The notes beneath the pieces are model-generated. The model searched no databases. It had not been told where the DNA came from and was given only the letters and a program-made list of their open reading frames with translations. This document shows, one piece after another, positions 1 to 5,461 of a stretch of 5,461 bases of DNA. The stretch covers positions 1 to 5,461 of the forward strand of contig JAKOOI010000183.1 of assembly GCA_022701475.1 (NCBI GenBank), written 5' to 3'. This DNA is from Weeksellaceae bacterium (GTDB lineage Bacteria; Bacteroidota; Bacteroidia; Flavobacteriales; Weeksellaceae). Position 1 is the stretch's first letter. Every line of letters starts with the position of its first letter. The translations under genes and the position numbers were made by a program.

Positions 1-96
1 TATGTACTTTGGCAATAAATACAACCGGTAAACGTGATTAATGTCAATGGTCAATCCGCTGTGCTGGTCAATGGTCAATTTTAATCCCAGCCTGAA

Positions 97-128
97 AATT
101 CACCTGCAAAGCAAGATTCACCATTCAC
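97..128. repeat. AATTCAC / hairpin-core unit, copy 1
   Basis: The order is AATTCAC (97-103), the 11-bp core CTGCAAAGCAA (104-114), the variant heptamer GATTCAC (115-121), then CATTCAC (122-128). The core can fold as TGC-AAA-GCA. This copy is shorter and more diverged than the one at 181-230, and it is followed directly by a GTCAATGG unit. Confidence 0.6.
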
Positions 129-180
129 TTGTCAATGGTAAATACCTGCGGGTCAATGGTCAATTTAAGTTCGGTATGAA

Positions 181-230
181 AATTCACCTGCGAAGCAGAA
201 TTCACTTGCAGAGCAAAATTCACCATTGAC
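181..230. repeat. AATTCAC / hairpin-core units, copy 2, exact 18-bp period
   Basis: AATTCAC occurs at 181-187, 199-205 and 217-223, an exact 18-bp spacing. The two 11-bp spacers are CTGCGAAGCAG (188-198) and TTGCAGAGCAA (206-216). They differ in sequence, but each is an inverted repeat with a 3-base loop (CTGC-GAA-GCAG and TTGC-AGA-GCAA). Matching stems with changed bases are the pattern expected when hairpin structure is conserved. The block ends in CATTGAC. Confidence 0.65.
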
Positions 231-323
231 TCTCCTTTCTCTTCCGGCCATCAATAAATATTTACGTTCCGGTGCAACATTTCCGTTCGTACAGCGACAG
301 ATTACCTATACAATCCATCCAAC

Positions 324-1244
324 ATGAAAAAACTCACTTTTCTTGCGCTTTCCTTATTCTCTGTCTGCGCTTTTTCACAGGCTGTATCCGGAGAAAGGAT
401 ACGTACCGTTATTTCAACACTGGCTTCCGATGAAATGAAAGGCCGGGAAATCGGAACTCCGGAAAATGATAATGCGGCAAAATATATTGCTACGCTTTTC
501 AAAGAAAACAACCTGGAATACTGCACCGGTAATTCTTACCTCGTCCCTTTTGAATACAATGGTAAAACCGCTTACAATGTCTGCGGGATCAAAAAAGGAA
601 AAACGGATCAATACCTGGGCTTCTCCGGGCACTTTGACCATATCGGGACGAGCAAAAATACAGAAGACCCTATTTATAACGGCGCCGATGACGATGCCAG
701 CGGAATCACCACCCTGGTAGGCATTGCCGATTATTTTAAAAACAAAAAGCCGGAATTTTCCATGGTCTTCATGGCTTTCAACGGTGAAGAGAAAGGAATG
801 CTGGGCTCCGGAGCCATTGCAAAAGACCCGAAGCTTGACCCTATCTACAACAACCTGGCTGCCCTTTTCAACTTCGAGATGGTCGCTACCGAATCTGCGT
901 TCGGGAAAAATGCCCTGTTCATGACCGGTGACGAATTTTCAGATCTCGATGAACTGTTCAACAGAAATGCAGCAAACGCACTGAAGATCCACCCGGACCC
1001 ATATACTGCCCAGCAGCTGTTTTACCGTTCAGACAACGTAAGCTTCGTGAAAAAGAAAATCATCGCCCACTCATTCTCCACGGTAGACATGACCAAGGCA
1101 ACCCACTATCACCATGAGGATGACGACATGCATATTGTAAATATTGCCAATATGACCAGCATCATCAATAATTTTGGAAAAACGCTTGAAAAGCTGACTC
1201 CCACCAACTTCAGCCCGAAATATAACGATAAAGTGAAATTCTAA
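324..1244 (+). CDS. Secreted M28-family zinc metallopeptidase (aminopeptidase-like)
   Basis: A 306-residue exported peptidase predicted to remove N-terminal residues from peptides with a two-zinc centre. Residues 1-19 form a signal peptide (Lys-Lys, hydrophobic core, cleavage near AFSQ-A), so it should act in the periplasm or outside the cell. The M28 ligand set is in order: H103 in GHFDHIG, with D105 two residues on; bridging D123 in GADDDASG; the Glu pair E155-E156 (general base and zinc ligand) in FNGEEKGMLGS; E185 in NFEMVA, where many members have Asp; and H263 in HYHHEDDD. The catalytic domain fills nearly the whole protein, with no PA insert and no T9SS sorting domain. The ATG at 324 is chosen because it gives the signal peptide directly; no Shine-Dalgarno is visible, as is usual in Bacteroidota. 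The gene stands alone, with a hairpin 6 nt after its stop. Family assignment is firm; substrate is unknown. Confidence 0.92.
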   Translation: MKKLTFLALSLFSVCAFSQAVSGERIRTVISTLASDEMKGREIGTPENDNAAKYIATLFKENNLEYCTGNSYLVPFEYNGKTAYNVCGIKKGKTDQYLGFSGHFDHIGTSKNTEDPIYNGADDDASGITTLVGIADYFKNKKPEFSMVFMAFNGEEKGMLGSGAIAKDPKLDPIYNNLAALFNFEMVATESAFGKNALFMTGDEFSDLDELFNRNAANALKIHPDPYTAQQLFYRSDNVSFVKKKIIAHSFSTVDMTKATHYHHEDDDMHIVNIANMTSIINNFGKTLEKLTPTNFSPKYNDKVKF

Positions 1245-1250
1245 TTAACG

Positions 1251-1271
1251 GGGCCACCAATCCGGTGGCCC
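1251..1271 (+). terminator. Hairpin terminator after the M28 peptidase gene
   Basis: A perfect 8-bp stem, GGGCCACC (1251-1258) with GGTGGCCC (1264-1271), closes a 5-base loop (AATCC). It starts 6 nt after the stop codon. The following bases (TGCTTTATCT) are only moderately T-rich, so it is a strong stem with a weak U-tract. It most likely ends the peptidase transcript and separates it from the exporter gene. Confidence 0.75.
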
Positions 1272-1340
1272 TGCTTTATCTGATCAGCAGGACTACCCTT
1301 TTAAGATAAAGTAAAACAGGATCGGAAACGTCTGGTCTAT

Positions 1341-1358
1341 TAATTTTGCTTACTTTTG
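1341..1358 (+). promoter_or_regulatory. Paired Bacteroidota -7 boxes upstream of the exporter gene
   Basis: Two matches to the Bacteroidota -7 consensus TAnnTTTG lie 10 bp apart: TAATTTTG at 1341-1348 and TACTTTTG at 1351-1358. They end 30 and 20 nt before the ATG at 1379, which would give short 5' leaders. No good TTG -33 element is visible at the usual spacing for either box, so the promoter call rests on the -7 boxes and their position. The leader just before the ATG is A/T only (AAAATTTA), with no Shine-Dalgarno. Confidence 0.5.
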
Positions 1359-1378
1359 TCTGATTAATCTAAAATTTA

Positions 1379-3208
1379 ATGAGTTATTATAAACGAGCGA
1401 TAGACCAGATACTTCCTTATAAAAAATCTATTGCAGCCGGTATTTTCTTCAACATTCTCTATGCCTTATTCAATATCATAGCCATGCTTTTCTTTATGCC
1501 GGTATTGAATATCCTGTTTGATAAAGAAAACAAAAAAATTAATGCTGAACCTGTCTATACCGGGATTTCAGGTGCCGGAAGCTTTCTTAAAGACAGTTTC
1601 AACTATTACATCCAGCAGCTGCAGATGGAAAAGGGACCTGAATACATTCTCCTGATTACCTGCATCCTGTTCATCTCCATGTTCTTCCTGAGAAATATTT
1701 TCAGTTATTTATCTGAATTTTACCTTACTTTTTCAAGAACCGGGGTTTCAAGGGACTTCAGGATCAGGCTGCATGATAAAATCCTGGAGCTGCCGGTGTC
1801 CTTTTTTACCAATTCCAGAAAAGGCGATGTCTTTGCAAGAATTACCTCGGATGTAGGCGAAGTGGAAGCCAATATCCTCAACAGCTTAATTGATATCATC
1901 CGTTCCCCGATCGTGATCATCATCACCATGGGCTACCTTCTCTATTCCAACTTTCAGCTGACCGTATTTACGTTAGTGGTCTTTCCGGTTATGGGTACCC
2001 TGATTTCCATCATCGGAAAAAGCCTGAAGAAAGATACCGGTGAAGCCCAGAACGAACTGGGAAAAATGTATTCTTTTGTAGATGAAACACTGGTGGGCTT
2101 AAAAATAATCAAGATTTTTGATGCTTCTCCGCAGATCAAAAAGAGGTTTGACGAGGTACTGAACAGGATCAGGCATCTTTCCCTGCGTCTTTTCAAGAAG
2201 AAAGCCCTTGCCTCGCCGGTTAGCGAACTGCTGGGAGCCATCACCATCGGGATGATTGTTTATTTCGGAGGCCGTCTTGCCATCCAGGGAAAAGGATTGT
2301 CGGGAAGTGAGTTCATCACTTACATCGCGCTGTTCTATACGATCCTGCAGCCGCTGAAAGCTTTATCGTCCGCCGTTTCCAATCTTCAGAAAGGAGAAGT
2401 GTCGGCAAAAAGAATCTTTGAAATACTCGATGCCGATTTCCATATCCGGGAAGTGGAAGATGCGCATGAAATAAAAAATTTCAGTAAAGGGGTTGAATTC
2501 AGGAATATTACCTTCGGATATGAAGAAAAAGAGATCCTTAAAAACTTTTCCATCTCCATTCCGAAAGGCAAAACCATTGCCCTTGTAGGCCAGAGCGGAA
2601 GCGGAAAAAGTACCGTAACAAACCTGATTACCCGTTTTTACGATGTTACCGGCGGGGAAATCCTGGTGGACGGGGAAAATATCAAGAATATCAAGCTTTC
2701 CAGCTACAGGAAGCTGTTCGGGCTGGTGACACAGGACAACATCCTGTTCAACGATTCCATCAGAAATAACATATCGCTGGGTAAACCGGATGCTTCGCTG
2801 GAAGAGATACAGGCAGCTGCCAAAGTAGCGAATGCCCACGATTTCATCATGGACCTGCCCCAGCAGTACGATACCAATATCGGTGAAGCCGGAGGTAAGC
2901 TTTCCGGCGGCCAGAAACAGCGGATTTCCATTGCCCGTGCCGTGCTGAAAAATCCGCCGATCATGATCCTGGATGAAGCCACGTCTTCACTGGATACGGA
3001 ATCGGAAAGATTCGTTCAGGATGCACTGGAAAAAATGATGGAAAACCGGACTTCCCTGGTAATTGCCCACCGCCTCTCCACCATCCAGAAAGCAGACTGG
3101 ATCATTGTGATGGAAAAAGGCAAAATCGTGGAACAGGGAACCCACCATGAGCTTATCGCCAGCAAAGGAATGTACAACCGGCTGGTGGAACTGCAGAATT
3201 TTGATTAA
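1379..3208 (+). CDS. msbA: MsbA-type ABC exporter (permease-ATPase fusion), putative lipid A flippase
   Basis: A 609-residue half-transporter that should work as a homodimer in the inner membrane, flipping lipid A-core or related lipids outward using ATP. Residues 1 to about 335 form the membrane domain, with hydrophobic segments near 18-45, 90-112, 168-190, 194-213, 282-302 and 310-325. The ATPase domain follows: A-loop Y381; Walker A G404-T412 (GQSGSGKST); Q-loop Q452; signature LSGGQ at 508-512; Walker B IMILDE at 528-533 with catalytic E533; D-loop SSLD at 536-539; H-loop H564. All key residues are present and the length fits the family. The ATG at 1379 follows an A/T-rich leader. The gene is monocistronic here, between two hairpins. 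Full-length ABC exporters of this group are hard to tell apart by sequence, so a multidrug or other lipid exporter remains possible; lipid A transport is inferred from family resemblance. Confidence 0.88.
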   Translation: MSYYKRAIDQILPYKKSIAAGIFFNILYALFNIIAMLFFMPVLNILFDKENKKINAEPVYTGISGAGSFLKDSFNYYIQQLQMEKGPEYILLITCILFISMFFLRNIFSYLSEFYLTFSRTGVSRDFRIRLHDKILELPVSFFTNSRKGDVFARITSDVGEVEANILNSLIDIIRSPIVIIITMGYLLYSNFQLTVFTLVVFPVMGTLISIIGKSLKKDTGEAQNELGKMYSFVDETLVGLKIIKIFDASPQIKKRFDEVLNRIRHLSLRLFKKKALASPVSELLGAITIGMIVYFGGRLAIQGKGLSGSEFITYIALFYTILQPLKALSSAVSNLQKGEVSAKRIFEILDADFHIREVEDAHEIKNFSKGVEFRNITFGYEEKEILKNFSISIPKGKTIALVGQSGSGKSTVTNLITRFYDVTGGEILVDGENIKNIKLSSYRKLFGLVTQDNILFNDSIRNNISLGKPDASLEEIQAAAKVANAHDFIMDLPQQYDTNIGEAGGKLSGGQKQRISIARAVLKNPPIMILDEATSSLDTESERFVQDALEKMMENRTSLVIAHRLSTIQKADWIIVMEKGKIVEQGTHHELIASKGMYNRLVELQNFD

Positions 3209-3236
3209 GAATTTTACCGTTAGACAAAACAGATAT

Positions 3237-3281
3237 GGGTATTTATATAGAATTGTTTATTAGACAATAATATAAATACCC
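3237..3281. terminator. Long bidirectional terminator between convergent genes
   Basis: GGGTATTTATAT (3237-3248) pairs perfectly with ATATAAATACCC (3270-3281), a 12-bp stem. Inside it, ATTGT (3252-3256) pairs with ACAAT (3264-3268) around a 7-base loop. On the + strand a T-rich tail (TTTCTTTAT) follows, which suits termination of the exporter transcript 28 nt after its stop. On the minus strand it lies 40 nt beyond the GLPGLI stop, followed by a weaker tail (ATATCTGTTTTG). It plausibly serves both genes. Confidence 0.8.
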
Positions 3282-3321
3282 TTTCTTTATAAAACATAAT
3301 TGGAAAGTTTTTTTTAAAAGA

Positions 3322-4128
3322 CTAATCGTATATAATGATATGATCTAATTCGATAAAATTGTCATTATCTCTAATATTTTTCTGCATGCTTTCCGTCATT
3401 TTTTTCATACTCAGCTGTATTTTTTCACCCTTTTCATTTGCATTTACATATCCAATGTTTCTTGTTCTGACTTCTGCATAAGGATCTTTATAAAAATCTA
3501 ATTCCATTTTTTTTAATATTTCCCATGTAACTTCTTTCTTTGCCTGTAGATGAGGTATTGCATTCGCATTTTTCTTAATTTTAACCAACTCAAAATGATA
3601 ATCGGAATTTACATCTGAAATTTTGATAATCAGACCAGGCAGACCATTAAAAATATAAGGACCTTCCTGCAAAGGAATTTCTTGTGTAAACCATGCAATC
3701 CATTTTCTTCCACCATAATTCAGTTCTGCTTTCTGACAATTAAAATCCCCGATTTTCAATTTTTCAGTTGAAATTCTCCAATTGAGATCTTCAATCCGTA
3801 AATAATAAATATCACTAAAGATAGGGGTGGAAATGATTTTATAAACTTTGTTTTCAGATAATGATTTAAGTATATAGTACTGATGATTATAAAATATTTT
3901 AAAACCTAACCCAAATCCAGTTTTCTGAATCAAAGAATCTGAACTTTTTTCATATTCAGACCGAAAAACAGATTCTTTGTCTGAAACATCAAGATAATAA
4001 AGTTCTTTCTTATGATTATTATTACGTACATTAGTTTTATATGTCATTTCATAAAGAAATGACATATTTTGTGCTAAAGCATAATTAACAGAAAAACATA
4101 TTAAGTAAATGAGAAATACTTTTTTCAT
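3322..4128 (-). CDS. GLPGLI family secreted protein, function unknown
   Basis: A 268-residue exported protein of the Bacteroidota-restricted GLPGLI family, whose biochemical role is not established. The naming motif GLPGLI is at 162-167, preceded by the usual family context: IGDFNCQKA (126-134), GRKWIAWF and GPYIFN. The signal peptide is clear: Lys-Lys at 2-3, hydrophobic core, ALA-Q cleavage site near 19/20. I start at the ATG at 4128; the frame extends two codons to a TTG at 4134, but ATG gives a standard signal peptide. The stop is TAG. Composition is far more AT-rich than the genes on either side, suggesting acquisition or a different history. It is the third minus-strand unit after the PNGase F-like gene and the Cys-rich peptide frame, with a hairpin ending 12 nt before its start codon. 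The C-terminal part (about 185-268) is Lys-rich with no motif I recognise. Confidence 0.88.
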   Translation of the reverse strand: MKKVFLIYLICFSVNYALAQNMSFLYEMTYKTNVRNNNHKKELYYLDVSDKESVFRSEYEKSSDSLIQKTGFGLGFKIFYNHQYYILKSLSENKVYKIISTPIFSDIYYLRIEDLNWRISTEKLKIGDFNCQKAELNYGGRKWIAWFTQEIPLQEGPYIFNGLPGLIIKISDVNSDYHFELVKIKKNANAIPHLQAKKEVTWEILKKMELDFYKDPYAEVRTRNIGYVNANEKGEKIQLSMKKMTESMQKNIRDNDNFIELDHIIIYD

Positions 4129-4140
4129 TTTCAATTAAAA

Positions 4141-4165
4141 GCGAGATGTAGGAAAAACATCTCGC
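4141..4165 (-). terminator. Terminator-like hairpin just upstream of the GLPGLI start
   Basis: GCGAGATGT pairs perfectly with ACATCTCGC (9 bp, 7-base loop). Read on the minus strand it is followed by TTTTAATTG, so it looks like an intrinsic terminator for the peptide frame ending at 4188. It ends only 12 nt before the GLPGLI ATG at 4128, leaving no room for a promoter between them. It may therefore also act in the GLPGLI 5' leader, as an attenuator or translation-controlling stem; that is inference. Confidence 0.65.
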
Positions 4166-4187
4166 ATTATATTAGTTCTCTTTAGGA

Positions 4188-4340
4188 TTACACACATTTC
4201 ATACAGCCACTTGTTGCAACTCCGTCATTATAAATTCAGTATAATTGACAAGTTAGGCCAAATTGTTCACATGTATTTCCATTAATTTCGCATTGGTTAC
4301 CACAATTCCCCGGAACACCCGGAAGTTTGCCACCATTCAT
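4188..4340 (-). pseudogene. Cys-rich bacteriocin-like peptide, interrupted by in-frame TGA
   Basis: From the ATG at 4340 the frame reads MNGGKLPGVPGNCGNQC and on to ...GLTCQLY, 34 residues with Cys at 13, 17, 24 and 31, then a TGA at 4236-4238. Read past the TGA, the same frame continues IYNDGVATSGCMKCV to a TAA at 4188-4190, adding two more Cys in a CMKC motif. Together this is about 50 residues with six Cys. The NGGK start resembles the end of the double-glycine leaders of small bacteriocin-like peptides common in Chryseobacterium, but the expected charged leader is not seen: upstream in frame there is only a short ATG-less stretch (LKKYFHIC) before a TAA. It lies 41 nt after the PNGase F-like stop, same strand, and a terminator-like hairpin follows. 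I read it as a decayed peptide gene. A genuine 34-residue product or a sequencing error are alternatives. Confidence 0.45.
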
Positions 4341-4381
4341 ACAAATATGAAAATATTTTTTTAATATGAAATAGCCTTAAA

Positions 4382-5461
4382 TTACTTTTTCATTACTTTA
4401 TGGGTAAACCGGATATTCCCTTCCAGAATGATATCCAGCAGATAAGTTCCGGCAGGATAAGCCGTAAGGTCTGCCTTGGAACCGTTGGTTTCCGAAAGCT
4501 TCCTGCCGTCCATCGTAAACACACTGATCTGCCTCACTTCCTTCTGGCCTCTTACGGTCACATAATCTGCCGTAGGATTCGGGAAAATGGAGACATCCAC
4601 CGTTGAAACGTCCTTCACGGAGAGGTTCTGGCTCTGGCCCTGCATATACATGGACAATACCACCTGTCCGTCCTGGTTGTAAAACTCAGCATCCGGTACT
4701 TCATATTTCAGGGTATGGCTCCCTGCAGACAGAGATGGTACGGAGAAAGTTCTTATCGGCACGGCGTCTCCCGGGCACCAGTTGTTCCAGCTGGTCCACC
4801 AGAGTGTGGTTTTAGGAGTAGATCCGTAAATTCCATTTCCCTGGGTATTGTACATCCGGTAAGGCTCGCAGGATTTCCCTCCCGGAAAAAAGTTGAGCAC
4901 CTGGCTATTGTCCAGGTACACAAAATTCTGTCTTCTAACATATTCTTCCCCGTTGGTGCCGGCCCCATGGGGCGAAGTGACAATGAAAAAGGAAGCATTG
5001 GCAGCTGTCTGCGGCAGGTTGAAATTCACAAGACGAACGGTCTGCCCGGCCACATCGGTATTGTTATAGTTATTCAGGGTACTGGAATCCAATAGCGGAA
5101 GAAGGGCATTGAAAGTATTGGTGATGGCCGGATCATTGGAGGTAACGAAAGTCAGCGTACCGGCAAATACGTCATTCCTGTTTGCACAGCCTGCTACCTG
5201 AGTATTGGCAGCATACGGAACCCCGAATACATCCAGTTCCACCCAGATGTCATAAGCAGCCCTTAGAGCCGCATTGCTGAAAACGGCATAGAGATTATTC
5301 ACCTCATAGGTATACGGAACTTCCGTAGGGGAAATATTTTTATTCATGAAAGGGGTAATATACCTTCCCACTTCCATTCTCTTTACCTGCGGATCGTTCA
5401 TGGTATACGAGGCCTGCCCTTTCGGTACCAATGCGATATGTACGCCTCCTATCCTGTCATA
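4382..5461 (-). CDS. PNGase F-like peptide-N-glycosidase with T9SS type A sorting domain (5' partial)
   Basis: The reading frame is open to the right edge; 359 residues are visible and the N-terminus lies outside the window. A TTG at 5431 is not a credible start, because the frame continues upstream as YDRIGGVHIA. Resemblance to PNGase F, which cleaves N-glycans from Asn of glycoproteins, is seen (visible numbering) at: YDR (D2, aligned with catalytic D60 of WDR), GRYITPF (32-38; PNGase F GRFITPY), E75 in IWVELD (aligned with E118), GEEY E173 (aligned with E206), and C198 with WCPG C229 plus AVPIR, matching the C231-C252 disulfide region. The C-terminus from about 288 is a T9SS type A sorting domain: PNP, MDGR, YPAGTYLL and a basic end. 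It should therefore be exported through T9SS and released or surface-anchored. Alignments were made by eye; family membership is likely, deglycosylating activity is inferred. Confidence 0.75.
   Translation of the reverse strand, partial: YDRIGGVHIALVPKGQASYTMNDPQVKRMEVGRYITPFMNKNISPTEVPYTYEVNNLYAVFSNAALRAAYDIWVELDVFGVPYAANTQVAGCANRNDVFAGTLTFVTSNDPAITNTFNALLPLLDSSTLNNYNNTDVAGQTVRLVNFNLPQTAANASFFIVTSPHGAGTNGEEYVRRQNFVYLDNSQVLNFFPGGKSCEPYRMYNTQGNGIYGSTPKTTLWWTSWNNWCPGDAVPIRTFSVPSLSAGSHTLKYEVPDAEFYNQDGQVVLSMYMQGQSQNLSVKDVSTVDVSIFPNPTADYVTVRGQKEVRQISVFTMDGRKLSETNGSKADLTAYPAGTYLLDIILEGNIRFTHKVMKK

Larger units (their letters stand above)
43..230. repeat. Degenerate intergenic repeat cluster
   Basis: This non-coding stretch is built from two repeat types. 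The first is the 13-mer GTCAATGGTCAAT, exact at 43-55, 67-79 and 152-164, with a one-base variant (GTCAATGGTAAAT) at 131-143. The second is a run of AATTCAC heptamers separated by 11-bp self-complementary cores (97-128 and 181-230). The cluster ends in CCATTGAC (223-230), the reverse complement of the GTCAATGG that opens it at 43-50, so the ends can pair. An open frame across 41-229 exists only because the repeats lack stops; its translation is repetitive and not protein-like. The remaining bases of the 1-323 gap (1-42 and 231-323) show no gene or clear promoter. The repeats are seen directly; a role (REP/MITE-like element or mRNA end) is inference. Confidence 0.75.

Noticed and set aside
1..41. 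Possible 3' end of an upstream + strand gene (TAA at 29-31 in one frame, 39-41 in another)
   Set aside because: Only 9 to 12 codons are visible and two or more frames are equally plausible, so no gene can be supported.
41..229. Open frame of 62 codons with internal repeats (HLQSKIH-type)
   Set aside because: It is a translation of the DNA repeats, with no signal, domain or ribosome entry region.
43..230. Possible CRISPR array
   Set aside because: The repeats are too short and degenerate, spacers are not unique sequences of uniform length, and no cas genes are present.
2363..2839. 158-codon antisense frame inside the exporter gene
   Set aside because: It lies wholly opposite the conserved ATPase domain coding sequence and has no recognisable domain; it is a shadow frame.
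4129..4134. TTG start for the GLPGLI protein, two codons upstream
   Set aside because: The ATG at 4128 gives a standard Lys-Lys signal peptide, and nothing favours the TTG.
4236..4238. TGA read as selenocysteine
   Set aside because: No SECIS-like stem is evident directly after the TGA and the peptide type has no known selenoprotein; pseudogene decay is simpler.
4341..4381. AT-rich stem (AAATAT/ATATTT) as a terminator of the PNGase F-like gene
   Set aside because: The stem is only 6 A/T pairs and too weak to call.
5429..5431. TTG at 5431 as the start of the PNGase F-like gene
   Set aside because: The frame stays open to the window edge and the upstream residues include the conserved YDR motif.

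Overview
The window looks like chromosomal DNA of a Bacteroidota species, most likely Flavobacteriia close to Chryseobacterium or Elizabethkingia. Four things point there: a GLPGLI-family protein, a PNGase F-like glycoamidase ending in a type IX secretion (T9SS) sorting domain, TAnnTTTG-type -7 promoter boxes with AT-rich rather than Shine-Dalgarno leaders, and short Lys-rich signal peptides ending in a Gln-rich cleavage region. The genus is inferred from protein style, not proven.

Layout, left to right. Positions 1-323 are non-coding and hold a degenerate repeat cluster (about 43-230): 13-bp GTCAATGGTCAAT units plus 18-bp-period units with small hairpin cores. Next on the + strand is a secreted M28-family zinc metallopeptidase (324-1244), closed by a strong GC hairpin (1251-1271). 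Two TAnnTTTG boxes 10 bp apart then precede a complete MsbA-type ABC exporter (1379-3208). A long hairpin (3237-3281) separates this + strand block from three minus-strand units.

The minus-strand units, in transcription order (right to left), are: a 5'-truncated PNGase F-like protein with a T9SS C-terminal sorting domain (4382-5461, running off the right edge); a short Cys-rich peptide reading frame with an NGG motif, interrupted by an in-frame TGA (4188-4340); a terminator-like hairpin (4141-4165); and a GLPGLI-family secreted protein (3322-4128).

The genes do not form one pathway. The M28 peptidase and the PNGase F-like enzyme are both exported hydrolases suited to breaking down proteins and glycoproteins. 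MsbA is a housekeeping lipid flippase. The stretch from about 3209 to 4380 (GLPGLI gene plus peptide relic) is much more AT-rich than either flank and reads as an accessory insert. The most unusual content is this AT-rich segment: a broken or recoded Cys-rich, bacteriocin-like peptide next to a GLPGLI gene of unknown function, with a hairpin between them that ends 12 nt before the GLPGLI start codon.
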